The notes under the pieces were generated by a model. That model had not been told where the DNA came from. It saw nothing but the letters and a program-made list of their open reading frames with translations, and did not search any database. Below are positions 1 to 9,116 of a DNA stretch of 64,000 nt, piece after piece. Within the stretch, counting starts at the first letter, position 1. Every line of letters starts with the position of its first letter. The translations under genes and the position numbers were made by a program. The DNA comes from Lachnospiraceae bacterium XBB1006 (GTDB lineage: Bacteria > Bacillota > Clostridia > Lachnospirales > Lachnospiraceae), in assembly GCA_900115795.1 (NCBI GenBank), contig FOXT01000011.1, forward strand, positions 1 to 64,000. Direction: 5' to 3'.

Positions 1-3000
1 ACGTAAACTGATTTAACGCCTCCTGCTGCGCTGTATTCAGCTTTGTGGTCTGGGTATTTTCAACCACTAACTTGATATTGTTGCCCTCTGCCTGATTCGC
101 AACTGCATCTAAGGCCTTACCGTCTAATTCTACTGTGGCGTTGGTCATCTTGATTTCTACGCTATCCACATGGTTGTCCGCCTTTACCGCTTCTGTCAAC
201 TTTTCCATGGTTGATTCCGTAAGCTGAACCGATGTTACTTCAGACTTTGCCTGGGATACATCGATGGTAATAGATTTGTTTTTACTTGTGCTTGCGGCAT
301 CTTCACTGTCAACGATTTTATCAATATCCGACTGGGTAATCTCATTCACCACCGCATTTCCTGCGGAAATGTTTGTGGAGATATTTACCGTGTTCTCATT
401 TGATACCGGAACGGTGTAAGATTCCGCAGGGGTTGTTGAGGTCGGTATGGACGGTACATAGGCGCCGTCTCCGCCGGATCCCTCGGCTCTTATTGTCACA
501 ATAATGCATTTCGGTTCGCTATCTGAATGCACATCATCACCTACCGCTTTGTACCAGACATAGTAGGTTCCGGCGTCGGTGCCTTTGGGGATGGATGCAT
601 TCCAGCCGGTTGTTGGTACGGTAGTCGTGTTAGTCCCGATGGCGTACTGCATCTCACCATCTGAAGCAACTCCTGCTGTCACAAGTTCCTGCGCCGAGCC
701 GGTAAATGTCAAGTCGTTAGCTTCGGGAGCCGTTGTGACTGTGGAAGCAGGAAGTTCAGGGAACGCCATCTTCTTAAGTGTATCAATTGACTGGCCTTCA
801 CTGCTGATGGAAATAGTAGTTTTGCTTGTGTTATCTTCCGGGTCTGTCCAACCGATACCGGCAATCGCATTTTTCAAATAGTTAATTGCCTTATTGCCTC
901 CTATCGCAACTACCGTCGCGTTCTCACCAATCGTCACAGCACTCGTTTTATAATTCTCATCCATCATGCCTGAATGGATTCCTGTTCCTGTTTGTCCTAT
1001 AGCATTTACCTTACCGGATATGATATTGACTCCATACCCATATTTCTGTGTCTGAATACCGTTAAACGCTCCTTCAACATTTATCTCAGCATCTTTCATA
1101 GTAAGAGCATATGCCTTAATACCGACTGAATAATTACCGCTTCCTTTTACTGTAAGTTTTCCAGCTCCGGAAATTGTAATATTTCTACTGCTTTCGATAC
1201 CAATCTGAACATTGCCGGTTACTCCAACTTTGTTATCGGAGTCTTCTGATAGAACGATACTAAGACTATCATTTCCACTATAATATATTCCACTGGTAGA
1301 ATTATAACCGGGTTCTGTATAACCTGCAGCAATATCAACTCCGTTCAATGTAAGCTTATTGGTATCCACATCGTAGCTTACTGTTGCACCTTCATCCGTA
1401 TCACCCAACACGTCGTCCTTGTTCGCGCTCGTCACCTGTACGCCACCGACCCAAAGGGGATACTCAACGACCGGCGTCAACTCAAATTTCTTCGTGCTAG
1501 AATCAAACGTCACCTTGCTCAGGTCGAGCTTTAAAGCGGGGCGGACACCGAACTCATACCAGGCATTATCGCCATAACTGGAAACATCGCCTTCTTCGCA
1601 TTCCACACGCGCCGCTTTGTTAGGATCGAAGCCGCGCGAGCGCAGCCACCAGTAATAGCTCATTGCCGTGGAGCATTTTCTTACATCTTCGCTCAATCCC
1701 TCTGCTTCCGATGTGCTTAGAAGCCAGAGCTTTGCATCGACTTCACTATCGCTATCTGAACCCTTCACCTTAACAGTCACAATGGCATCAGCCACAGCCT
1801 CAAAGGTACCGCCTGTACCTGTCAGACTATCTAGATAACCCTTTACGAGGGATATGCTGTATACATAGACACTGTCTTGAGACTCATGGAATTTCGATGC
1901 TCCAATCGGATCTTTAGAAAGCAGCGTGACTGTCCCGGCATCTACTGCTGTTGAATCATCCGCTATGATGTACCAATCCATGTCATTAAACTTCACTGAT
2001 GTAGTGGTGTTCACTAAACTTGCATAGGGATTTCCGGCATACGCATTCACCGTAACATTGCAACTGGCGCTCTTCTCACTGTCAGCATTGCTGGTGCAGG
2101 TGACGGTTGCATTGCCCGCTGAGATACCCTTGGCATAGACGGTCAGGGTTTCGGTGGCTGTATCCAATGTGACCGGAGTCTCACAAGCCTCGTCGGAATA
2201 CAACGTCACAGCGTCGGCTTTCGTTCCACCAACGCTCCACTTTACTGTCTTGTCCGGTGCGTTGTCGGGAGAGACGGTGGCCGTAAAGGAAACCATCTCG
2301 TCTATATCGATCGTCTGTGCAGTGGTCTTGTTGAGGGCCACACCGGTGACCAATATATGTTCAATTTTTATATACTGTTTTTCAGAAGTGTTACCGGGCA
2401 CGGTTGTCCAATTGGTATTGTCTCCGCTTTCCTCGGCATTTCCGGTGATGGATCCACTTACAGCCTGACCAAAACTGCCATTAAAAGCATAGGTATCGCT
2501 ACCTTTAGTTCCACCGTTGCCGCCAGTTATAGTGGCAGATCCGCCGTTAACAATGACGTCGCCAGTTACACCATATCCTCCATCTCCACCGTTACCATAA
2601 TTATCACCGTTACCGCCATTTCCACCAATAACAGTGATAGAACCGCCATTGACAATGACAACCCCAGATATACCAGAATAACCATTACCGCCGGCTTCAC
2701 CATTACCGCCGTTAACGCAGACCAAGCCACTCTTGACTGTAACATTACCGTAAACACCATCTGCTCTTCCGGTTACTTGAACAGTTGCACCATCAACAAT
2801 AAGGTTTCCCCAAATACCATCAATCGGTGGGTGTCCCCCATCTTCCTCGGGAGCGTTGACGATCAGTGTTCCTCCACCCGAAACAGTAAGGATAGAGTTA
2901 TAATCACATTGGATTACAGCATCGCTTTCATAGTCGGATTGACCGTTGATGGTCAGTGTCTTTCCTTCGGGAATCGTTAGTGTAATATCGCCATTAACCG

Positions 3001-3184
3001 TGACATTGTTATTAATCGTTACATCACCGGCAATGTCTGAATTCTCGGACCATGTCGTAGATTCATTGCCCAGTGTTGCCGCATACGCAGTCAGACTCAT
3101 CACCGGCATCAGCCCGACGAGCATTACCAGCGTGAGCACAAAGCTCAGCAACTTCCTTCCTAATTTTTTTCGTTTTTTCTTCAT
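1..3184 (-). CDS. Large secreted surface protein, C-terminus cut by window edge
   Basis: An uninterrupted minus-strand frame of at least 1061 codons runs from ATG at 3184 off the left edge. AGGAGG at 3192-3197 sets the start. Residues 1-35 form a signal peptide (KKKRKK, hydrophobic core, cleavage after AYA). The mature part begins with NNNVTVNGDI-type beta-helix strands, then Gly/Asn-rich repeats with NGGNG units (about 130-215) and a bacterial Ig-like stretch (about 235-340). Next comes a lectin-like segment with WYIIADD near 400, WWLRS near 511 and GVRPAL near 548, resembling DUF6273. A second beta-helix-like region and an FTGSAQELVTAG Ig-like module near 830 follow. The order suggests a modular adhesin or carbohydrate-binding wall protein. 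The anchor would lie outside the window. Function is inferred from architecture only. Confidence 0.85.
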   Translation of the reverse strand, partial: MKKKRKKLGRKLLSFVLTLVMLVGLMPVMSLTAYAATLGNESTTWSENSDIAGDVTINNNVTVNGDITLTIPEGKTLTINGQSDYESDAVIQCDYNSILTVSGGGTLIVNAPEEDGGHPPIDGIWGNLIVDGATVQVTGRADGVYGNVTVKSGLVCVNGGNGEAGGNGYSGISGVVIVNGGSITVIGGNGGNGDNYGNGGDGGYGVTGDVIVNGGSATITGGNGGTKGSDTYAFNGSFGQAVSGSITGNAEESGDNTNWTTVPGNTSEKQYIKIEHILVTGVALNKTTAQTIDIDEMVSFTATVSPDNAPDKTVKWSVGGTKADAVTLYSDEACETPVTLDTATETLTVYAKGISAGNATVTCTSNADSEKSASCNVTVNAYAGNPYASLVNTTTSVKFNDMDWYIIADDSTAVDAGTVTLLSKDPIGASKFHESQDSVYVYSISLVKGYLDSLTGTGGTFEAVADAIVTVKVKGSDSDSEVDAKLWLLSTSEAEGLSEDVRKCSTAMSYYWWLRSRGFDPNKAARVECEEGDVSSYGDNAWYEFGVRPALKLDLSKVTFDSSTKKFELTPVVEYPLWVGGVQVTSANKDDVLGDTDEGATVSYDVDTNKLTLNGVDIAAGYTEPGYNSTSGIYYSGNDSLSIVLSEDSDNKVGVTGNVQIGIESSRNITISGAGKLTVKGSGNYSVGIKAYALTMKDAEINVEGAFNGIQTQKYGYGVNIISGKVNAIGQTGTGIHSGMMDENYKTSAVTIGENATVVAIGGNKAINYLKNAIAGIGWTDPEDNTSKTTISISSEGQSIDTLKKMAFPELPASTVTTAPEANDLTFTGSAQELVTAGVASDGEMQYAIGTNTTTVPTTGWNASIPKGTDAGTYYVWYKAVGDDVHSDSEPKCIIVTIRAEGSGGDGAYVPSIPTSTTPAESYTVPVSNENTVNISTNISAGNAVVNEITQSDIDKIVDSEDAASTSKNKSITIDVSQAKSEVTSVQLTESTMEKLTEAVKADNHVDSVEIKMTNATVELDGKALDAVANQAEGNNIKLVVENTQTTKLNTAQQEALNQFT

Positions 3185-3220
3185 GTGAAATCCTCCTCGA
3201 AATTATTTTTTGATATCATC

Positions 3221-3386
3221 GCGTATAAGCTACGAATTGCTCCGCGCTTCGCGCTTTCGCAATTCTACGTCCATTCGCATTCCGCACTATCGTGCTACAT
3301 GCTCATGTCCGTTGCCTTGTCTAATGAACAAATGCCCTTTCATGCAAGCATGAAGTGCCCTTGTTCATTGACAAGAGCTTATACGC
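3221..3386. repeat. Nested inverted-repeat element in 5' region of surface-protein gene
   Basis: Outer arms GCGTATAAGCT (3221-3231) and AGCTTATACGC (3376-3386) are perfect complements. Inside are GAATTGC/GCAATTC (3234-3265), GCAC-TATC-GTGC (3284-3295), ACATG-CT-CATGT (3297-3308), CTTGTCTAATGAACAA pairing with TTGTTCATTGACAAG (3316-3375, one bulge), and TTCATGC-AA-GCATGAA (3339-3354). The layout is a multi-branched fold. It may be a dispersed MITE/REP-like repeat or a folded leader of the surface-protein mRNA. No coding potential is seen. Confidence 0.6.
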
Positions 3387-3394
3387 ACAAATAA

Positions 3395-3441
3395 AACCGC
3401 CTTACATGACAGGGCACAATACCCCGTCATGTAAGGCGGTT
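3395..3441 (-). terminator. Strong hairpin, probable minus-strand terminator
   Basis: Arms 3395-3410 and 3426-3441 pair over 16 bp (AACCGCCTTACATGAC), with a 15-nt loop. On the minus strand the stem is followed by TTTTATTT. It would end transcription from the 3683-4465 gene or insulate the surface-protein gene. Confidence 0.6.
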
Positions 3442-3494
3442 ATCCATTACGAATATATGTTGTTTTATACGAAAAAAGGGCGCAGTTACGGCTT

Positions 3495-3529
3495 TTGCGT
3501 TGCGTTGCGTTGCGTTGCGTTGCGTTGCG
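3495..3529. repeat. Pentanucleotide tandem repeat (TTGCG)7
   Basis: Seven perfect TTGCG units stand in the 498-bp gap between the surface-protein gene and the next gene upstream, about 310-345 bp before the surface-protein start codon. No real gene crosses it. The number of units could change by slipped-strand mispairing. Confidence 0.9.
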
Positions 3530-3682
3530 AAATTGTAAGCCATTTCTGCCATACTTGTCAACCCCTTTTGGAAATTTTTCATATCATAACACATTTCTAT
3601 GTTTAATCTGTGATAGTAAAACACCGGAAAGCCGCCACCTTGCAGCCTCCCGGATGCCTTCTACCTTGCCTCTCGGCCTATT

Positions 3683-4465
3683 TCACCTTTCTTTCTTTTT
3701 AATCGCTACTAATAAACTGTTTCCAACACGCTTTCGATTTTCGTCTTTGTAACGCAATATTCGCACTCTGCGAATTGCCGGATGCACATAGGCTACCATG
3801 TTTTCCAGTCGCTCCGACATATCTGCCTGCATTGACTGAAAATCCTGTTTTATGGAAGCGGTTCGTTGCACGGCGTTATCCACGAAACTTTCCATATTTT
3901 TATTGAAGGTTTCATCCATTCGGATGACCATGCGGTCAAAATGCAGCAGTGCCGTAACTGTCAATGTTGCATCCATAATAAAAACCGCCACGCCAAGCAA
4001 TGCACAAAACTCCATCCAGATTGGTGCCACATAATCCACCATTTTCTCTGTGAAAGGTGCAATCTTATAAACAACCAATAATCCACCAAAACCAAATCCC
4101 AGGCTGGTAAAAAAGCTAATCCTTCCATGTACATTCAAGGGAAGACCGCTGTAATCCCACCACAAAGCATGAAATGTTTTCTCAAGTGTCCAGGAAGTAA
4201 CATATTCCAAAATTGCGCTTCCCACGACGGATACCACAAAAATCTGCCATGCCACAATCGGCGCACCGGATTTTTCCACCATCTTCACCACAATAGAAAT
4301 TGCCACCGCTCCCACTCCATAAATCGGGCAGACCGGTCCATACAAAAAACCGCGGTTTTCCCATTTTCCACTTTTTACGGTGCAATAAATTGTTTCGTAT
4401 ATCCACCCCATACAACCGTACACAATGAATAAACAAACCAAACGACTAATCCACACTTGACTCAC
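3683..4465 (-). CDS. Putative ABC-transporter type IV family membrane protein
   Basis: 260 residues. The N-terminal half carries several hydrophobic segments, with the family-typical run GCMGWIYETIYC followed by NRGFLYGPVCPIYGVG. This matches the small clostridial membrane family labelled putative ABC-transporter type IV (PF06541, CmpB-like). The C-terminal third (about 180-260) is soluble and helical with basic residues. The start ATG overlaps the stop of the metallopeptidase gene upstream by 4 bp, so the two are translationally coupled. Biochemical role is not established for the family; involvement in envelope processes is inference. Confidence 0.75.
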   Translation of the reverse strand: MSQVWISRLVCLFIVYGCMGWIYETIYCTVKSGKWENRGFLYGPVCPIYGVGAVAISIVVKMVEKSGAPIVAWQIFVVSVVGSAILEYVTSWTLEKTFHALWWDYSGLPLNVHGRISFFTSLGFGFGGLLVVYKIAPFTEKMVDYVAPIWMEFCALLGVAVFIMDATLTVTALLHFDRMVIRMDETFNKNMESFVDNAVQRTASIKQDFQSMQADMSERLENMVAYVHPAIRRVRILRYKDENRKRVGNSLLVAIKKKER

Positions 4466-6180
4466 CTTTCTGCATCTACTATAAACGGATATACTCTCCT
4501 AGCCCGTGGTTGAGAGATTTTATACGTCTTTCCACCATACGTAATCGTATAGGTTTTTCCCGGAGTGCCATTTAATACTACCGTTCCACGACTGATTCCG
4601 GTTTTTATGGTTTTTGTGGCTCCTGATACCTTGAAATCCTTTGCCTTGACATTCGTTTTGATATTTCCATCTTTTCCAATCAACATAATTACGGTTGTAT
4701 TCGTATCCTTATCCGCATTGCCTTTCATATAAGTTTGGTACGTTGTCTGAGTAAGTGACTTGCCATTGACCGTAGTTTTAGCCGTCACTTTCATGGTGGT
4801 ATAATTCTTAAGCCCCAATCCGTCAAAATTGCCTCCGGAATATACCTTATCATACCGCGTAGTACCACTGGACGGTATTGTTATACTGCCGCTTGCTATC
4901 TTCTTTCCGGTTGGATCCGTTACCGATAACGTCACCTTTGCGTTCTCATACGGTTTTTCCCGCTTAACTCCGTTTTCATCTGTATAGCGATTCCAACAAG
5001 ACACAATAAACGAGGGCCAGGAATCCGCAGGTCTCTCCGATACACAAAGCAGATAATCCCCCTCAGCTCCATTTGTTTCCGATACAGCCTGTACTTTCAA
5101 CCACGCGGATGGTTTCATTCCATCTATTTTCTTGCTTCCGGCAGCCTCATCCAGCATAGAGGAAAACGCATCCCATCCAAGAGAGGCTATTCCGGTAGTT
5201 TTGTAATACTCCATACGCTTGGCATTTACTTTTCGCCAATAGTCTGTGGTTCCCTCTGTGGAAAGAATCGAAGACATATAAAATACTGCTGCAGCAGCAC
5301 TAGCGTCTACAACGGATCTTTCATATTTATTTCCATCATAGAGAACTCCATTTACCACATCTCTTCCCTGCAGATTCAGAAGATCAAGTGTCGCCTCCTG
5401 CCTGCGATTAAACTCACCATATTTGTCATTTTTGTATTCGGTTTCTGCAATAATGGAGATTGCCTCCCATATCCACTGTCCGAAGTCAAAATTTACAATC
5501 TCGTCCCCCTGCTGGTTAAACATGTGTCCGGTTTCATGCATCATCTGCATTACAAAAGGCTCGTAATCATAGTGATTGACATCTGAAAAATTGTTATGAT
5601 GCGGAAGCGGTCCTAGGTAGATGGTATTTGTCGAAGCCTTAAAATCTACCTTATCCGGATGATTTATGGCATTGTCCCAGGATACGGAAATTCCCTCTTT
5701 TGAAATCTTCTCAGGCTCTCCTAAATATTTGCAAAAATAAGGATAAATCTCTTTCCATTTACTTTGAAGCAGCTCCTTGCCGCAGGCAAACTTACCGGAT
5801 ACTTCTACAAGATTCAGTGGGGGGACCTTATAGGAAAGTACCGAAATCTTACATTTTGCCTTTACCTTTTTATTGGATTTGGACATTACAGTAATGGTTG
5901 CGGTGCCTTTCTTTTTCCCCTTCACTACTCCTTTTGCGCTGACAGTTGCAACCGCCGTATTGGAACTTTTAAAAGTTACTGCTTTAGAAGCGGTATTCGG
6001 GCTAACCGCACTTACCTTGAGTGTGAATTTTTGCCCCTTTACCAGTTCACGCGCAGATGCATCCAACGTAATCTTTTTTACTTTGGAAGTTGCCATACTG
6101 TCCATTTGCGGTGTCAACGCAAAAATAGCCATGGCGAAAATGATGGCTATCGAAACTATTTTTCTAGTAGTTTTCTTCAT
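4462..6180 (-). CDS. Secreted Ig-like (Big_2) zinc metallopeptidase
   Basis: 572 residues. A signal peptide covers about 1-30 and a bacterial Ig-like domain about 33-115 (VKGQKFTLKVSA, SSNTAVATVS). The catalytic region has HETGH at 215-219, and Glu239 follows the second His by 19 residues. This HExxH...E arrangement fits gluzincin/M60-like peptidases. The C-terminal part (about 390-572) is beta-rich, probably further Ig-like or substrate-binding modules. It is likely exported and acts on cell-surface or host glycoproteins, which is inference. ATG at 6180 lies just after the AAA-ATPase stop and overlaps none of it. The following membrane gene overlaps its stop. Confidence 0.75.
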   Translation of the reverse strand: MKKTTRKIVSIAIIFAMAIFALTPQMDSMATSKVKKITLDASARELVKGQKFTLKVSAVSPNTASKAVTFKSSNTAVATVSAKGVVKGKKKGTATITVMSKSNKKVKAKCKISVLSYKVPPLNLVEVSGKFACGKELLQSKWKEIYPYFCKYLGEPEKISKEGISVSWDNAINHPDKVDFKASTNTIYLGPLPHHNNFSDVNHYDYEPFVMQMMHETGHMFNQQGDEIVNFDFGQWIWEAISIIAETEYKNDKYGEFNRRQEATLDLLNLQGRDVVNGVLYDGNKYERSVVDASAAAAVFYMSSILSTEGTTDYWRKVNAKRMEYYKTTGIASLGWDAFSSMLDEAAGSKKIDGMKPSAWLKVQAVSETNGAEGDYLLCVSERPADSWPSFIVSCWNRYTDENGVKREKPYENAKVTLSVTDPTGKKIASGSITIPSSGTTRYDKVYSGGNFDGLGLKNYTTMKVTAKTTVNGKSLTQTTYQTYMKGNADKDTNTTVIMLIGKDGNIKTNVKAKDFKVSGATKTIKTGISRGTVVLNGTPGKTYTITYGGKTYKISQPRARRVYPFIVDAER

Positions 6181-6195
6181 TCGATTCTCCTCCTC

Positions 6196-7947
6196 TCAAT
6201 ACAATTCTGAATATTTTCCCACAATGCAGCTCTTCTTACAAAAACACATTCCATAGGACTTCACGCCCATATATCCCTCCTCAAGTACGCCTTCTTCGTA
6301 TTTTTTATCTCTTATCTGATCATACGCTTCGCGAAGTCCATCTTCCATTTCGTTGAATTTCTTTCTCGTCTTTATCTCAAAGATAATTGCCGGGTCTGTT
6401 GGATTGTCGGGATATAGCACAATATCCGGTCTTCCTTCCCCCTCCTCCCGGTTGGACATCGGTCCATAATCCGGCGTTCCGTACAAAAGTGATAGGAAGA
6501 ATCCATGATAAAAGGACTCGCTGCTATCAAATACACTAATGCTCTTTTTTAGAAGCTTCGTTACATATCCGGCGATAGCCTCCGTGTCGCCTTCAAGCAC
6601 CGCTTTGTAAAGCACACCCCTGTCCTCGCTTTTTACCTGTTTATCAAACCAGCCTAGTATCTGATTTGTGTATATACTACGGATTTCAATATTTGGTATC
6701 TTCATCGTAAGATAAACGATTTCTTCATTTAGCGCATCCCGCCTTTCCGATACTTTTTTCATATAGCCGGTAAAAAACAGGAAATTCCACAGATTATCCT
6801 CCGACTCGTGGATATCGTCATAGGTAATATCCTCATGAATCTGCTTTTCAATTGTTCCTCCATCAATCAAAACTTCAAGCTCCCGCTTCATTTCGCCATC
6901 GGCGTGCCAGATCATATCTTTGATGATTTGATTGGAAGAGGTGTTGGCCCAATAAGCTTCCGGATATTTCATGTGATTAACGGCGATACTTGATACATAC
7001 TTAATAATGCTCCACGGATTATATATCTCTGTTTCTCCAAAAAGATAGCCGTCATACCACTTCTTTGCTTCCGGAATTCTGTCCTCCATTCCGTAATCCA
7101 TAAGCATCTGCTCTGTCTCCTTTTGGGTAAATCCAAAGGCTTCCTCAAAACCATTGTTATATATGGAACTAATCTGCAGATGATTAAGTCCCGTAAAAAT
7201 ACTCTCTTTGCTGATTCTAAGGCAACCGGTTACTACTGCAAACTCCAATGCATCATTGGTCTTAAGGAGCGACTCAAACAATGACCGGATGAAGCTCACC
7301 ATTTCCTCATAGAAGCCTTCATAATAAGCATTTTCAAGAGGCACGTCGTATTCATCCAAAAGGACAATAACCTTTTCCTTGTGATATGCATAAAGACACT
7401 CCGAAAGTGTTTTGAGTGCGGTGGAGTACCGCCCGATTTCTAGTCTGAAACTCTCCTCGTCCCTTATGTCCTCTCTTTTTTTGAAGTTTAACAGTTCTTT
7501 GAAGGACTCACTTTCTGCTTCCGAGAGTTTCGCTGAATTCTTAAGATAGTTATGTCTGTTAAATTCCGACACAATCTCGTTCCTTAACTGCAATGCCGCT
7601 TCTCGAAAATCCGGTTGCTTCGCCGACTTAAGGGAAAGTTTAATAACCGGATACTTTCCCATCATGGAACGTATCTTCGCATCGCCATCCATAATCTTCT
7701 TTCCTTCAAAATATCTGCGCTTATCAATAACGTTGCCGTCACGGTCATACTCTAACTCAAAAAAGGTGCGTAGCATGGAAAGGGCAAGGGTCTTACCAAA
7801 ACGTCTGGGTCTGGTAAAAAGGGTTACCTTTCCCCCTTTTTTCACAATATCCTGAATAAGCATGGTCTTATCAATGTAATACATATCATCATCTATGAAA
7901 TTTCTGTAGTCCTCATATCCAATGCCGATTTTCTTCACGCTTAGCAC
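6196..7947 (-). CDS. AAA-ATPase-like/PD-(D/E)XK nuclease domain protein
   Basis: 583 residues. The N-terminus reads YIDKTMLIQDIV followed by TLFTRPRRFGKTLALSML, the hallmark P-loop of the AAA-ATPase-like family PF09820. VIVLLDEYDVPL gives the Walker B. The C-terminal 130 residues contain GRPDIVLYP and AIIFEIKTRK, the PDDEXK_9 nuclease-like signature (PF08011). These proteins occur in many copies in Bacteroidetes and Clostridia genomes; a mobile-element or defence role is suspected but unproven. It stands alone, preceded by RBS-like AGGAGG upstream of ATG 7947. Confidence 0.85.
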   Translation of the reverse strand: MLSVKKIGIGYEDYRNFIDDDMYYIDKTMLIQDIVKKGGKVTLFTRPRRFGKTLALSMLRTFFELEYDRDGNVIDKRRYFEGKKIMDGDAKIRSMMGKYPVIKLSLKSAKQPDFREAALQLRNEIVSEFNRHNYLKNSAKLSEAESESFKELLNFKKREDIRDEESFRLEIGRYSTALKTLSECLYAYHKEKVIVLLDEYDVPLENAYYEGFYEEMVSFIRSLFESLLKTNDALEFAVVTGCLRISKESIFTGLNHLQISSIYNNGFEEAFGFTQKETEQMLMDYGMEDRIPEAKKWYDGYLFGETEIYNPWSIIKYVSSIAVNHMKYPEAYWANTSSNQIIKDMIWHADGEMKRELEVLIDGGTIEKQIHEDITYDDIHESEDNLWNFLFFTGYMKKVSERRDALNEEIVYLTMKIPNIEIRSIYTNQILGWFDKQVKSEDRGVLYKAVLEGDTEAIAGYVTKLLKKSISVFDSSESFYHGFFLSLLYGTPDYGPMSNREEGEGRPDIVLYPDNPTDPAIIFEIKTRKKFNEMEDGLREAYDQIRDKKYEEGVLEEGYMGVKSYGMCFCKKSCIVGKYSELY

Positions 7948-7989
7948 CTCCTAAATTTATGTTTCCTTCTAATTGTAACCTAAGGGGGT

Positions 7990-8223
<234 letters not shown>

Positions 8224-8333
8224 AGTTATCCTTTCTACGATTGGCTCCTGTTTCCGTCCTTCATTACAGAGAAGTATTTTCGAGGTCCAAATGTGGGTAT
8301 AAATTTTGAAAAAAATTATTTTTCTTTCAAAAC

Positions 8334-8362
8334 TTTACATTTAGACTTTACTATTGTATAAT
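8334..8362 (+). promoter_or_regulatory. Promoter of the abiE pair
   Basis: TTTACA (8334-8339), 17-bp spacer, TATAAT (8357-8362). GGAGGTGA at 8381-8388 precedes the ATG at 8396. This is a near-consensus vegetative promoter. Confidence 0.75.
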
Positions 8363-8395
8363 TAAAGTGCGTTAGTTTCGAGGAGGTGATGCAAA

Positions 8396-9013
8396 ATGTC
8401 AAAACTTCGAGAACAAAGAATTGAAATGCTAAAAGAAATGGCCGAAAAGACCGGCGGCATGATCACAACATCCCAGATTGAAAAAGCAGGTATCAGCCGT
8501 GTACTGATACCCACCTTTATTGATGAAGGCATTCTTGTAAAAGAAGCTCGTGGAATATATTATTATGCAGATGAGTTCCCGGATGATCTCCAGATCATAC
8601 AGGCGAACAACCCAAGAGTAGTTTATTCCTATGGCACTGCCCTTTACCTTTGGGATATGTCCGACCGTACTCCCCATGTATGGGATGTCTCCGTGCCACA
8701 GGGATTTAATGCAACCCGGTTAAAAAAGGACAATAAGAATATCAGATTACATTATATAAATGCCGATAAATGGAGTGTTGGCATTACAGAGACCTTGACA
8801 CCGGACGGCAACAAAGTCCGTCTGTATGATAAGGAACGATGTATAATTGACCTGATCAAGAAAAAAGACAAGATAGATAAGCAGTTATATCTGCAGGCTC
8901 TGCACGAATACTTTAATGACCGAACTAACGACCATGCGCAGCTTATCAGATATGCTAAGATCTTCCATATAGAAAGACCTGTCCGAGATTACATGGATAT
9001 ACTGACAGGCTGA
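8396..9013 (+). CDS. abiEi: AbiEi-type antitoxin / transcriptional regulator
   Basis: 205 residues. The N-terminus (about 10-65) is a winged-helix reading ITTSQIEKAGISRVLIPTFIDEGILVKEARGIYYY, the typical start of AbiEi antitoxins. The rest (YSYGTALYLWDMSDRTPH and later LYDKERCIIDLIKKK) matches the AbiEi C-terminal fold. In type IV AbiE systems it represses its own promoter and neutralises AbiEii. The partner gene follows directly. It sits at the left part of the mobile-element region, as is usual for AbiE cassettes. Confidence 0.88.
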   Translation: MSKLREQRIEMLKEMAEKTGGMITTSQIEKAGISRVLIPTFIDEGILVKEARGIYYYADEFPDDLQIIQANNPRVVYSYGTALYLWDMSDRTPHVWDVSVPQGFNATRLKKDNKNIRLHYINADKWSVGITETLTPDGNKVRLYDKERCIIDLIKKKDKIDKQLYLQALHEYFNDRTNDHAQLIRYAKIFHIERPVRDYMDILTG

Positions 9014-9116
9014 AAGGAGCACACCACAGATAAAAACACCGGAGCAGCTAAAAGGCGCGATCCGCAATATAGCCAATGAGAAAGACCTTCATGCTCAGGA
9101 AGTATTACAGATTTTT

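Noticed and set aside
3427-3624. ORFs through the TTGCG tract on both strands (peptide repeats such as NATQR)
   Set aside because: They arise only from the pentanucleotide repeat, have no RBS and cross hairpins; not treated as genes.
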